Positions 8,150 through 17,182 of a DNA stretch of 64,000 bases are shown one piece after another (position 1 is the first letter of the stretch; every line of letters starts with the position of its first letter). The position numbers and the translations under genes are program-made. The notes under the pieces were generated by a model. The model was not told the DNA's origin. It was given only the letters and a program-made list of their open reading frames with translations, and ran no database searches. Source of the DNA: PALSA-612 sp963765295. GTDB lineage: Bacteria; Actinomycetota; Thermoleophilia; Gaiellales; Gaiellaceae. The DNA lies in NCBI GenBank assembly GCA_963765295.1, contig CAVXVO010000005.1, positions 1,178,001-1,242,000 of the forward strand. Reading direction: 5' to 3'.

Positions 8150-9398
8150 CTATGTCGGCGGTGAGCTGGGCGTGGGTTGGGCGCCGGGTTGCACCTTCGG
8201 GATGCCCCGGGTGAACGGGAGGGCGAGGAGCGCGAACAGCGCCAGGAGCGCGACGGCGACGCGCAGCGCGTCGATCCGGCTCTTCTCGTTCTCGTCGACG
8301 ATCGCGTCGCTCGCCCGCGGGGCGACGTGCGCGTCCCTGAGCGCGGCCTCGAGGTCGGCGTCGGACATGAACGGTGCACCGCCGGCAAGGCTCGTCTGCG
8401 CCTGGTCGACCACGCGGTCGGGAACGGCCGGGTTGTTCGCGATGCCGGTGAGGAACGACGCCGTCAGCGCGGAGATGAGCACGGCCCCCGCCAGCGCGGT
8501 GCCGATCGACGCGCCGAGCTGCGATCCCGTGTTCTGCAGCCCGCCAACCTCGCCGCTCTGCTCGTCGGGCACCGCCGATACGGTCACGCTCCCGAGCTGC
8601 GAGGCGATCGCGCCGATCCCTGCACCCGCGAGCAGCAACGGCCAGGTGACGATCTCCGCACCGGCACCATAGTCGAGCAGGGCGACCAGGAGCACGAGCC
8701 CGGCGAACAGCGTCAGGAAGCCGATACGGATGACCCGCTGCGGCGACACGTTCGGCAGCAGCTTCGGGACGCCGACAGCGAAGAGCAGCAGCATGAGCGA
8801 GAGCGGAAGCAGCCGGACGCCGGTGGCGACGGCCGACATGCCGAGCGCGACCGAAAGGAACAGCGGAACGACGAAGAAGATCCCGGCCTGGACGAGGAAC
8901 AGGAAGAGGAACGAGGTGACGCCGTTCCGCAGCTGGAGGTTGCGCAACATGGTCGGGTTGACGAGCGCACCTTCGCCGCGAGCGATGCGTCGGTTCTCCC
9001 ATGCGGCGAACAGGAGGAGCAGCACACCCCCCGCGAAGATGAGCCAGATCACGGGCGAGACCCCGAGCCACTCGGGAGCTCCGGTCTTCGGCAGCACGAA
9101 GCCCCAGGTGCCCGAGCGCAGGATGCCGTACACGATCAGGCCGAGCCCGCTTGCGGCCGATGATCTCCCCGATCTTCCCGCCGGTGATCATCAGCGACGC
9201 CATCACCAACGTGTAGAGCGTGACAGCCGTCTGGATCCCGGTCACGGTCGTCCCGAGGTCACTGGCCACCGTCGCGATCGCCGTGTTCATGACCGTCGTG
9301 TCCAGGGCCATGACGAACTGGCCTGCGGCCAGCGTCAGCAGCACGAGCTGGGAGCCCGATGCGCGCGACTGCGCCGGCGCGCTTGCCGCCGTGCTCAT
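8150..9398 (-). pseudogene. MFS drug transporter (DHA2), internally deleted
   Basis: The N-terminal part (from the ATG at 9398) reads QLVLLTLAAGQFVMALDTTV and LMITGGKIGEIIGRKRA, the TM1-TM2 region and conserved loop of DHA2/EmrB transporters. At about 9141-9150 the frame breaks and reading resumes directly at GLGLIVYGILRSGTWGF, which belongs after TM6-TM7. The remaining 327 residues look normal to the C-terminus. Total is about 410 residues where intact relatives have 500 or more, so roughly TM3-TM6 are missing. The protein cannot be a normal 14-helix antiporter. Two intact paralogs lie at 48225 and 53771. Confidence 0.78.
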
Positions 9399-9491
9399 CG
9401 TCCCGGACCTGCCCGCCTCGACACGTCGGCGGAGTATCCCCCTCGCGGGGGGAGACATTCGCGTCGCGCTGTGCCACAGTGAGAAGGGCCG

Positions 9492-10310
9492 ATGAAACGC
9501 GTCATTCTCAGGCGAGCGTGGTACCTCGCACTCGCGGCGGGCGTCCTCACCGTGCTCGCGACGGCCGGTTGCGGCGGTTCGGCCCGCGAGTCCGAGGGCT
9601 CGCATCAGCACGCCCGGTCCGCAGGGCTCGGCGTCGACCGGACGCTGGCCGCGCGCGTCGTCCGCCGCTGCTCGGGCGCCGGGTTCGTGCCGTCGCCGTC
9701 GCTCGCCTACGCGGCCGTCGCTCGCGGTCCGACACCCGTCCGAACGGGCCCTGCCGGGACGGCACACGTGGTCGCCCGGTATCCGGCGGTCGACCAGAAC
9801 GGGTTCAAGACGGTGTTCGGCGTCGTCGGCTCCCGCGTCCACGGGTGCCGCCCTCTCTGGTTCCACGTGCTTCTGCCGTCGAGTCCGAACGGCAGTTCCG
9901 CGTGGGTGAGTGCCTCCGACGTCCGCGTCTATACCGTGAGCTCGCGCGTGGTCGTCGACCTCTCGAGCCGGCGCATCTCGCTGTACCGGTGGGGCAACCT
10001 CGCCTTCTCCGCAGCCGTGGCCGTCGGCGCGCCCGGAACGCCGACGCCCGTCGGGCGCTTCTACGTCGACGAACGGTTCCTGCTCGCGAGCGCGAACGGG
10101 CCCTTCGGCGTTGCGGCACTCGGCATCTCGGCGCATTCGGACGCACTGAAGAACTGGGTGCAGGGCGGTCCCGTTGCTCTCCACGGCACCGACGAGCCCT
10201 CCCTGATCGGAGGCGCCGTCTCGCACGGCTGCGTCCGGCTCACGAACGCCGTGATGTTGCGCGTGTTCAGGCTCGCACCCGCCGGTACGCCGGTTCTGAT
10301 TCGCCGCTAG
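9492..10310 (+). CDS. L,D-transpeptidase (YkuD), probable lipoprotein
   Basis: 272 residues. The N-terminus is a signal segment ending in a lipobox-like VLATAGC, suggesting membrane anchoring. Residues about 65-145 resemble an SH3-like module; from about 150 (VVVDLSSRRISLYRWG) begins the YkuD domain, with TPVGRFYVDE, VALHGTDEP and the catalytic SHGCVRLTN block, whose Cys and His are intact. Such enzymes make 3-3 peptidoglycan cross-links or attach proteins outside the membrane. It is divergent from the broken MFS gene and is followed closely by the polysaccharide deacetylase, also an envelope enzyme. Confidence 0.87.
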   Translation: MKRVILRRAWYLALAAGVLTVLATAGCGGSARESEGSHQHARSAGLGVDRTLAARVVRRCSGAGFVPSPSLAYAAVARGPTPVRTGPAGTAHVVARYPAVDQNGFKTVFGVVGSRVHGCRPLWFHVLLPSSPNGSSAWVSASDVRVYTVSSRVVVDLSSRRISLYRWGNLAFSAAVAVGAPGTPTPVGRFYVDERFLLASANGPFGVAALGISAHSDALKNWVQGGPVALHGTDEPSLIGGAVSHGCVRLTNAVMLRVFRLAPAGTPVLIRR

Positions 10311-10332
10311 CGACCGACGGCAGGGGCGGACG

Positions 10333-11373
10333 TTGCGCTGCCGAAGACCACATCCCGGACCCGCGCAGGGTGGGTCCGCGAAGCGCACTGGAGGCGTCGT
10401 GTCGTGGCCAGGCCGTAGAGAGGGACTTCCAACCCGGACAGTCCTGATCCCGGCCGAGCGCCGTCTACGCCCGCGCCGACCGAGACGGCGGCGCGCGCTG
10501 ATCGTGACCGTCGCCGCGCTGACGCTCGTTCCGGCGGGCGCGGTCCTCGTCACGATCGTTCGCGGCAGCCACCCACCTCCCGTCGCCGCTCCCCGTACCC
10601 CGCCTCCTCCGCCCGCGCCGCGGCCGGTGCGGCCCCGCCCGCCGTCGGCCGCCGTCGTCGCGGCACACGAGCAGGAGCGGGCGATCACGCGGCTGGAGGG
10701 CCTCGGCCTGCCGGTCTTCTGCGGCGCTGCTCACGGCAACGAGGTGGCGCTGACCTTCGACGACGGCCCCGGCTCCTCGACCGCGCTGATCCTCGCGACC
10801 CTGCGCCGCTACCACGCCCCGGCCACGTTCTTCCTCGTCGGGAACCGCATCCGCTACTGGCCGCGGCTCCCGGCCGCCGAGGCCACGATCGGTGCGGTCG
10901 CCGACCACACGTGGAGCCATGCCGACCTCGGGCACCTGCCGAGACGCGCCGCGACCGTCGAGATCGACCGGGCGCGAGTGTCCATCGCGTCGGCCGCGAA
11001 CACGGACGTCCGCCTCTTCCGCACGCCGTACGGCCGCGACCCCCGCTGGCTCGGCCACGCGCTCGCGGCGCGCGCGATGCTCGAGATCCGCTGGAGCGTC
11101 GACAGCAACGACTACGTGCCGGGCACCACGGCGACGGCGATCGTCCGCCGCGTCGCCCGCGCTCTCCACCCCGGTGGGATCGTGCTCCTGCACGACCTCC
11201 ACGCGGTGACCGCGCGGGCGCTTCCCCGGCTCCTGGACCTGCTGCGTGCCAGGCACCTGCGGGCGGTCACGGTTCCCGAGCTGCTCCGCTCGGATCCGCC
11301 GTCCTACCGCCAGCTCCGGGCCGACAACCGCGGCCGGGGCTGCGTCGACCTGGCGACTGCCAGGCCGGAGTAG
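10333..11373 (+). CDS. polysaccharide deacetylase (NodB domain)
   Basis: 346 residues from the furthest start (TTG), but a GTG at 10399 with GGAGG five bases upstream gives a likelier 324-residue protein. A basic stretch leads into one membrane anchor (ALIVTVAALTLVPAGAVLV), then a Pro/Arg-rich linker, then the NodB domain: TFDDGPG (catalytic Asp and metal Asp), DHTWSHADL (metal His residues), FRTPYGRD, and IVLLHDLH. All expected catalytic residues are present. It should remove acetyl groups from cell-wall or capsular sugars outside the membrane. It is 20-90 bases after the L,D-transpeptidase, so the two may share a transcript. Confidence 0.88.
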   Translation: MRCRRPHPGPAQGGSAKRTGGVVSWPGRREGLPTRTVLIPAERRLRPRRPRRRRALIVTVAALTLVPAGAVLVTIVRGSHPPPVAAPRTPPPPPAPRPVRPRPPSAAVVAAHEQERAITRLEGLGLPVFCGAAHGNEVALTFDDGPGSSTALILATLRRYHAPATFFLVGNRIRYWPRLPAAEATIGAVADHTWSHADLGHLPRRAATVEIDRARVSIASAANTDVRLFRTPYGRDPRWLGHALAARAMLEIRWSVDSNDYVPGTTATAIVRRVARALHPGGIVLLHDLHAVTARALPRLLDLLRARHLRAVTVPELLRSDPPSYRQLRADNRGRGCVDLATARPE

Positions 11374-11380
11374 CTCGAGG

Positions 11381-14300
11381 CTAGGCGATCAGCGCCTGCC
11401 GGATCGCGGTCGCGACCGCCTGCGTCCGTGTGTCCGCCTCCAGCTTCGACATGGCGTTGCGAACGTGCGACTGCACCGTCTCGGCCGAGATGCCGAGCTG
11501 CTCGGCCGTCCGGTCGTTCGTCATCCCGTCGGCGACGAGTGCGAGCACCTGGCGCTCACGCGGGGTGAGCGGCGACAGCGCCTGCATCGTCTGCGGGGTC
11601 GCGAGTGCGCTCGAGAGCTCGGCGTCCACGAATGTCCCCCCACTCGCCACGGCTCTCATCGCCCGGATCAGCTCGGAGAGCGGCGCTTCCTTCAGGACGA
11701 ATCCCCGCGCCCCCGCGTCGAGGGCCTGCTCGAGCAGCTTCGTGTCGCGGGAGCCCGTGTAGAGAATTGCCTGGCACTCGGGGACGAGCTGCGCCGCCCG
11801 GCGGGACACCTCGATCCCGTTCAGAGGCTGCATCGCCACGTCGAGTAGCGCCACGTCGGGACGGTGGGCCTCGATCGCCGCGAGCGCGTCGTCGCCCCGG
11901 TCGACGCGGGCCACCACCTCGATCCCGCTGGCCTCCAGGAAGCGAGAGACGGAGTCGAGCACCGCCGGGTGGTCGTCGGCGACGAGGCACGAGATGCCGA
12001 GCGAGCGCGTCGTCAGGATCCCGTTCGTCGGCACACTCGCAGCCAGACTGCCGGCGGCGGCGTCACGCACCGCCTCGATCAGCGCCGGCACCGAAAACGG
12101 CTTCTGGAGGAACGCCGGCACCTGACCGCCCTCGAGATCGCGGTCGGCGGGCTCGTCGGTATAGCCGGATACGAGGACGATCCCCGTCGCCGGGCTCCGG
12201 GCGAGGATGCGCTCGGCGAGCTCACGCCCGCCCATGCCGGGCATCACGATGTCGCTGACCAGCACGTCGACGCCGGTGGCGGCTTCTTCGCATAACTGCA
12301 GCGCTTCAACCCCGCGCGACGCCGTGAGCACGCGGTAGCCGGCGCGCTCGAGCGCAGTCGCCGCGAAGGCGCGCACGATCTCCTCGTCCTCGGCGAGCAG
12401 GACGGTGGCGGGGGCCGAGGCGACCGCGGGCTTCGCGACGGGCTCGTCGTCGGCAGCAACCGAGCCGGCGACCGCGAGCGGGAAGTAGACGTCGAACGTC
12501 GTGCCCGACCCGAGCTCGCTGCGCGCCTGGATGAAGCCGCCACTCTGCTTCGTGATCCCGTAGGCCGAAGGCAGACCGAGGCCCGAGCCCTTCCCCGGGC
12601 CCTTCGTCGTGAAGAACGGCTCGAAGACCCGTGGCAGCGTCTCGGGATCCATCCCGGTGCCGTTGTCGGAGACCGAGACGACGACGTAGCGGCCCGGTGC
12701 CGCTTCGTGCTCGCGGGCCGCGTCCTCGTCGACGTCGGCGTTCCGTGTCGCGATCGTCAGGGTTCCACCGGCGGCCGGCATGGCGTCGCGCGCGTTCGTC
12801 GCCAGGTTGATCAGCACCTGCTCGACCTGGCCCGGGTCGGCGACCACCGCGGCCGGGCGCGCGAGCGGACTGGCGACGAACTCCACGTCCGCGCCGACGA
12901 GAAGCCTGATCAGGTCCGTGGCCTCGAACACGACGTCGTTGAGGTCGATCAGTTTCGGCTCGAGCACCTGCTCGCGGCTGAAGGCGAGGAGCTGGCGCGG
13001 GAGAGCCGATGCCTGGGCAGCGGCACGATGGATCTGCTCTGCTTCGGCGCGCAGCGGGCTACCGGGTTCGAGGCCGTTCAGGAGGAGCTCGCTGTACCCC
13101 TTGATCGCGGTCAGCATGTTGTTGAAGTCGTGGGCGACGCCGCCTGCGAGCCGTCCGACCGCCTCGAGCTTCTGGGCGTGGTAGAGCTCCTCGCGTAGCC
13201 GGTCTCGCTCCTCTTCTGCGAGCTTGCGCTCGGTGATGTCGAGGAGATAGCCCTGAACGCACCTCGGCTCACCGGCCTCGTCGCAGACGACGTACGTCTC
13301 GTCCTGCACCCAGACGATGCTCCCGTCGGGCTTGACGTACCGGTACTCGTCGTGCAGCGGAGCGCCGGTGCCGCGAACGTCGGCCGCCTGGGAGAGCACG
13401 CGCTCGCGGTCGCCGGGATGGACGATCGTCGCCAGCAGGCCGGGATTCGTCATCCACTCCTCGGCCGGATAGCCGAGCATGGGCTCGACCTGGGGGCTCG
13501 CGTAGATGTTCGGGCGGCTCATGTCGAGCGGCCGGATGTACGTTCCGAGCGGGAGCTGCTCGACCAGCGTCCGGTAGCGCTCCTCCGCCTCGACGAGCCG
13601 CTCCTTGGCGGCTTTCCCCTCCGTCACGTCCTGGACCGTCCCGCGCATCGACAGTCCGTGCACGCCGACGGTCGCGACGCCGCGGCCCTCGATCCAGCGC
13701 GTCGTCCCGTTTCGGAGCACGATCCGGTACTGGTGGGTGTACGCCTCACCCGTCTCGCGGACACGGGCGGCGAGCGCCTCTACCCGTGCGCGATCGTCGG
13801 GGTGGACGAACTCGGCCAAGGTGGCACGCGACGGGAGGTCGGCGCGGGGATCGAGGCCGAAGATCCGGTAGAGCTCGTCCGACCAGGTGATCGTGTCCGT
13901 CGCCACGTGCCACTCCCAGTTGCCGACCTGGGCGATGCGTTGCGCCTCGGCGAGCCGCTCCTCCGCCTTCTTGCGCTCCGTGACGTCCTGCGCGGTGCCT
14001 CTCGTCACGGGCGGCGACGAAGAGTCGCCGCCGACGAGCTCGCCGCGCCCGTGCACCCAGCGGACCTCCCCGTCCGGAAGGACGATGCGGTACTCGTGGC
14101 TGTACGACCGGCCGTCCTTGCGGCACCCCTTGACGACACGCTCGAACTCGTCCCGGTCGTCGGGATGGACAGCCGCCAGGAGCCGTTCGTAGCTGGGCGG
14201 TCCCGAGTCCGGATCGATGCCGAAGATGCGATAGGTCTCCTCCGACCAGGTCAGGGGCTGATCGGGCCCGTCCCTTTTCCAGTCGCCGATCTGGCCGATG

Positions 14301-15256
14301 CGCTGCGCCTCCGCGAGCCTGGCCTGGCTCTGGGCGAGCGCCTCCTCCGCTCGTTTGCGCTCCGTGATGTCCTTGATCTGGCTGATGAGATGGAGCGGCT
14401 CGCCGTCGCGAGTTCTGACGAGCGAGACGGCGACGAGCGCCCAGAGATCGTGGCCGAGCCGGTGGCGGTACCGCTTCTCGATCTGGTAGGAGCGGATCTG
14501 ACCGTCCAGCAGCGACTGGACGACGTCGCTGTCCAGGCCGAGGTCGTCGGGGTGCGTGATGTCCCTCCACGTCATGGTGCACAGCTCGTCCGCCGTACGC
14601 CCCACGAGCTCGCAGAGCGAGTCGTTGACCTCGAGAAAGCGGCCGTCCAGGCCGACGACGGCCATGCCGATCGCGGCCGACTCGAACGCCGACCGGAACC
14701 GCTGCTCGCTCTCGAGCAGCGCCTCCTCCGCACCCCGGCGCTCGCTGAGGTCGCGGACGAGGCCGAGCACCCCGGCCGGCTCTCCATCCTGCAGCAGGAG
14801 CACGGACGTGATCTCGATCGGCACGCAGCTTCCGTCGCGGGCCAGGAGCATCGACTCGTCCCCGGGCAGCTCCGCCCTGGTCTCGAGCCGTCGCCGGAAC
14901 TGCGCGACCGCCTCGTCTCGATTCTCGGGGGCGATCAGCTCGACGGCGAACCTTCCGATCAGCTCGCGGGCCGCGAAGCCGGTGAGCCGCTCGCCCGCCG
15001 CGTTGATCGAGGTGAATCGCCCCTCGAGATCGAGCGTGCAGACCATGTTGTCGACGTGGCCGAACAGCACCCGGTACAGCTCGTCTGCGTACCCCGCGGC
15101 CACGAACGTTGTTTCGGCTCCGGGCGGCGCGCGCTTGAGTCGTCCTCCCGGTTTCCGGTCAGGCCGCTCGGCCCCCGAAATCGGGCCGCTCAGTCCCCGA
15201 AATCCGGTAGAGAACCCCCGGATGGGGGATGACAAGTGCCCTCCCGAGGACGACAC
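11381..15256 (-). CDS. five-PAS hybrid histidine kinase fused to NarL-type regulator
   Basis: Up to 1291 residues, with no membrane segments. Order: five PAS domains (about 57-175, 185-300, 320-430, 440-550, 560-680), HisKA with phospho-acceptor His709 in GGVAHDFNN, HATPase (N-box 817-826, DNGTGMD 864-870, GKGSGLGL 888-895), receiver 1 (951-1065, Asp1002 in SDIVMPG), receiver 2 (1089-1205, Asp1139 in ALLDVAM), and a LuxR/NarL helix-turn-helix (1226-1285, LTPRERQVLALVADGM). The tail is thus a complete response regulator, giving sensor, relay and DNA binding in one soluble protein. The first 51 residues are low-quality sequence spanning repeats at 15160-15226; the GTG at 15103 may be the real start. 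It is divergent from the WxL-like gene, a candidate target. Confidence 0.88.
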   Translation of the reverse strand: MSSSGGHLSSPIRGFSTGFRGLSGPISGAERPDRKPGGRLKRAPPGAETTFVAAGYADELYRVLFGHVDNMVCTLDLEGRFTSINAAGERLTGFAARELIGRFAVELIAPENRDEAVAQFRRRLETRAELPGDESMLLARDGSCVPIEITSVLLLQDGEPAGVLGLVRDLSERRGAEEALLESEQRFRSAFESAAIGMAVVGLDGRFLEVNDSLCELVGRTADELCTMTWRDITHPDDLGLDSDVVQSLLDGQIRSYQIEKRYRHRLGHDLWALVAVSLVRTRDGEPLHLISQIKDITERKRAEEALAQSQARLAEAQRIGQIGDWKRDGPDQPLTWSEETYRIFGIDPDSGPPSYERLLAAVHPDDRDEFERVVKGCRKDGRSYSHEYRIVLPDGEVRWVHGRGELVGGDSSSPPVTRGTAQDVTERKKAEERLAEAQRIAQVGNWEWHVATDTITWSDELYRIFGLDPRADLPSRATLAEFVHPDDRARVEALAARVRETGEAYTHQYRIVLRNGTTRWIEGRGVATVGVHGLSMRGTVQDVTEGKAAKERLVEAEERYRTLVEQLPLGTYIRPLDMSRPNIYASPQVEPMLGYPAEEWMTNPGLLATIVHPGDRERVLSQAADVRGTGAPLHDEYRYVKPDGSIVWVQDETYVVCDEAGEPRCVQGYLLDITERKLAEEERDRLREELYHAQKLEAVGRLAGGVAHDFNNMLTAIKGYSELLLNGLEPGSPLRAEAEQIHRAAAQASALPRQLLAFSREQVLEPKLIDLNDVVFEATDLIRLLVGADVEFVASPLARPAAVVADPGQVEQVLINLATNARDAMPAAGGTLTIATRNADVDEDAAREHEAAPGRYVVVSVSDNGTGMDPETLPRVFEPFFTTKGPGKGSGLGLPSAYGITKQSGGFIQARSELGSGTTFDVYFPLAVAGSVAADDEPVAKPAVASAPATVLLAEDEEIVRAFAATALERAGYRVLTASRGVEALQLCEEAATGVDVLVSDIVMPGMGGRELAERILARSPATGIVLVSGYTDEPADRDLEGGQVPAFLQKPFSVPALIEAVRDAAAGSLAASVPTNGILTTRSLGISCLVADDHPAVLDSVSRFLEASGIEVVARVDRGDDALAAIEAHRPDVALLDVAMQPLNGIEVSRRAAQLVPECQAILYTGSRDTKLLEQALDAGARGFVLKEAPLSELIRAMRAVASGGTFVDAELSSALATPQTMQALSPLTPRERQVLALVADGMTNDRTAEQLGISAETVQSHVRNAMSKLEADTRTQAVATAIRQALIA
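15160..15207. repeat. 22-base direct repeat, two copies
   Basis: Two tandem copies of a 22-base unit, GGCCGCTCGGCCCCCGAAATC-like, at about 15162-15183 and 15184-15206, differing at three positions. They lie upstream of the kinase's likely real start (15103) and of the surface-protein gene. Tandem spacing of two helical turns would suit a dimeric regulator, but the role is inference. Confidence 0.5.
15213..15226. promoter_or_regulatory. CCCCC-GGAT-GGGGG inverted repeat
   Basis: Five-base perfect arms around a 4-base centre, between the kinase and the WxL-like gene. Its shape resembles the C-rich/G-rich inverted sites of NarL/LuxR regulators. A similar element sits upstream of the pilin at 35090. 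Operator role is inferred. Confidence 0.35.
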
Positions 15257-15349
15257 TCAGCCCAGAAAGCAAAACACAGGCCCCCCGGAAACCGGCAGTC
15301 GCTCTTCACTCATTCGGCGCCGAGGTGGTGGCAGAACAAGGAGAAACCA

Positions 15350-15913
15350 ATGCGCAATGCGCTTCTGAAGCGATGCTTTGCCACTGCCGCCGTTGCAGCA
15401 CTTGCACTCGCCGCGGCCTCGGCTGCTGGGGCCGCGAGCGTGACTGCCACGGCCACCGTCACCGCCGGCACGCTGTCACTCTCGACAAGCGCGACACCCA
15501 GCGTGACCTCGACGCTCGACGGCACCGACCACACACCGAGCTACACGCTCCCGATGTCCGTCTCCGACAACACCGGCTCCGGCACCGGCTGGAACGTCAC
15601 GATCACGTCAACCACGTTCTCGACCGGCGGCGGCACACCCCACCTGCTCGCCACAACCGCGTCCAACACCACCGGCGTCAGCTCATCCTGCGCCACCGGC
15701 ACCTGCACCAACCCAACCAACGCCATCGGCTACCCACTCGCCGTCCCCGCCGGCTCCACCGCCCCCACCGCAGTCAAGCTATTCAACGCCGCCGCCAACA
15801 CCGGCATGGGCGCCTTCACGATCACCCCGACCATCTCAGTAGCCATCCCCGCCAACACCTACGCCGGCACCTACACCAGCACCGTCACCGTCGCCGTCGT
15901 CAGCGGACCCTAG
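15350..15913 (+). CDS. secreted WxL-like surface protein
   Basis: 187 residues. A signal peptide (FATAAVAALALAAASAAGA) precedes a Thr/Ser-rich beta-sandwich. The pattern SVSDNTGSGTGWNVTITSTTF matches the WxL-type surface domain (acidic residue, turn, GWN, then alternating beta strands), and the C-terminal strand TYTSTVTVAVVSGP closes the fold. One cysteine pair is seen (SSCATGTC). WxL-domain proteins bind the cell surface of Gram-positive bacteria. The ATG is supported by AAGGAG seven bases upstream, and a terminator follows the gene. It is divergent from the kinase-regulator fusion. Thr codons are almost all ACC/ACG, in keeping with its neighbours. Confidence 0.8.
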   Translation: MRNALLKRCFATAAVAALALAAASAAGAASVTATATVTAGTLSLSTSATPSVTSTLDGTDHTPSYTLPMSVSDNTGSGTGWNVTITSTTFSTGGGTPHLLATTASNTTGVSSSCATGTCTNPTNAIGYPLAVPAGSTAPTAVKLFNAAANTGMGAFTITPTISVAIPANTYAGTYTSTVTVAVVSGP

Positions 15914-15937
15914 ACACCGACCGCGCTTCACAGGCAG

Positions 15938-15967
15938 AAGGGCCCCCGGTTGAGGGGCCTTTCTTCT
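15938..15967 (+). terminator. Rho-independent terminator
   Basis: GGCCCC / GGGGCC stem extended by flanking AAG/CTT pairs, followed by TTTCTTCTT, 25 bases after the WxL-like gene stop. Confidence 0.8.
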
Positions 15968-15974
15968 TGCGCGG

Positions 15975-16892
15975 TCAGCCCGTGACGGTGCGATCCAGCC
16001 CTGCGACAGCCTCGAGCTCCAGCGCGCGCTCGCCCTCGTGGTGGCCGTAGACCGCGAGGGCTCCGCAGAGGAAGAGCGAGAGCACGCGCGCACGCAAGCG
16101 CTCCTCGTCGTCCACCGGGTAGACCGCGAGGAAGCCGTCCCGGGCGGCGGGCGGCAGGAAGCTCCAGTAGAGGACGAGGTCGACCGCGGGGTCGCCGACA
16201 CACAGGTCGTCCCAGTCGATCACCGCAGCCGGCTTCCCGTCCTCTGCGACGAGCAGATGCCGTAGGTGCAGGTCGCCGTGGACGACCGCAGTTTCCGACG
16301 GCGGCGGCAGCCCGACCGCCTCCGAGAGCATCTCCTCGACCTCCGGCGGCGCCTCCCAGATACCCGCGTCGCGCAGCTCGACGAGCCGGTCGCGCGTCAT
16401 CTGCACGCGTTTGACCATGTCCCCCCGGCCCATGGGGTCGACGGGCAGCGCATCGACGCCTTCGAGCGCGAGCGGCGCCCTCGCGTGCAGCGCGCGGAGG
16501 AACCCGGCGAGCGGCCGCGCCGCGAGAGCCCGCTCGTCGTCCCCGAGCCTCTCCTGTGCTGCCTCCCGGCCGGGCAGCACGGGAGCGCCGGAGAACGGCC
16601 ACGGAAAACCTGCGCCCGGCCGGCCGACGAACGCAGGCTCGGGAATCGGCAGCGGGAGGAGCGGAGCGAGCCTCGGCAGCATCGCGACCTGCCGCGCAAC
16701 GGCCGGAACGGCGATCTGACGCCGCGGGAACCGGAACACCCACTGCTCGTCCACCAGCCAGACGGAGTTGTCCCAGCCCTCGCCGAACGGCTCCAGCGAG
16801 CGGAGCGCGAGCTCGGCGAACTGCTCCCGAAGCAGCCGCCGGACGAGGCGCGCGTCGACCGCGACCTCGGCGCGCCACTCCCCGGCGGGCAA
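15975..16892 (-). CDS. APH-family phosphotransferase
   Basis: 305-residue kinase-like protein. Seen are an N-terminal lobe (GWDNSVWLVDEQWVFRFPRR), the Brenner motif VVHGDLHLRHLLV with catalytic Asp, and the metal-binding IDWDDLCVGDPAVDL. In the catalytic loop, HGDLHLRH carries His where aminoglycoside kinases often have Asn, a variation known in actinobacterial relatives. The family phosphorylates small hydroxyl compounds including aminoglycosides, choline and homoserine; the substrate is not predictable. The TTG start directly abuts the stop of the tiny ORF at 16893, suggesting coupling. Confidence 0.8.
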   Translation of the reverse strand: MPAGEWRAEVAVDARLVRRLLREQFAELALRSLEPFGEGWDNSVWLVDEQWVFRFPRRQIAVPAVARQVAMLPRLAPLLPLPIPEPAFVGRPGAGFPWPFSGAPVLPGREAAQERLGDDERALAARPLAGFLRALHARAPLALEGVDALPVDPMGRGDMVKRVQMTRDRLVELRDAGIWEAPPEVEEMLSEAVGLPPPSETAVVHGDLHLRHLLVAEDGKPAAVIDWDDLCVGDPAVDLVLYWSFLPPAARDGFLAVYPVDDEERLRARVLSLFLCGALAVYGHHEGERALELEAVAGLDRTVTG

Positions 16893-17009
16893 CTACCGGC
16901 CGCCGGGCGGGCGCGGCTGCGGAGGCTCGAGCCCGAGCTGGCGCACGAGCCCGAGGCCGAGCTCGTGCTCGAGGCGAAGCCGCGCAGAAGGGCGCTCGGT
17001 CTCGATCAT
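16893..17009 (-). CDS. possible 38-residue coupled ORF
   Basis: Short ORF (ATG 17009) ending TAG directly before the TTG of the phosphotransferase. The sequence ERPSARLRLEHELGLGLVRQL resembles small actinobacterial proteins of the type 'RPSxRxRLExxLGxxLxRxL'. The stop/start abutment is the main support; no strong ribosome site is seen. Confidence 0.35.
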   Translation of the reverse strand: MIETERPSARLRLEHELGLGLVRQLGLEPPQPRPPGGR

Positions 17010-17182
17010 CCGACCGACGAGAGCACAGTCGCGCAGGAGGCGCTCAGTGCCACAGTTCGTTGGCGCTCCTTGCACGCTCTCGACCTATCGACCGCGATCG
17101 CATCGAGCTATGCACGATAGAGAGTGAACCTGTCGGACAACCCGCACTCAACTCCAGCGCCCGGCCGCCGATAAGAACCCTG

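Noticed and set aside
13352..15232. 626-residue plus-strand open frame inside the kinase gene
   Set aside because: The opposite strand carries clear PAS domains; this frame has antisense composition and no motif.
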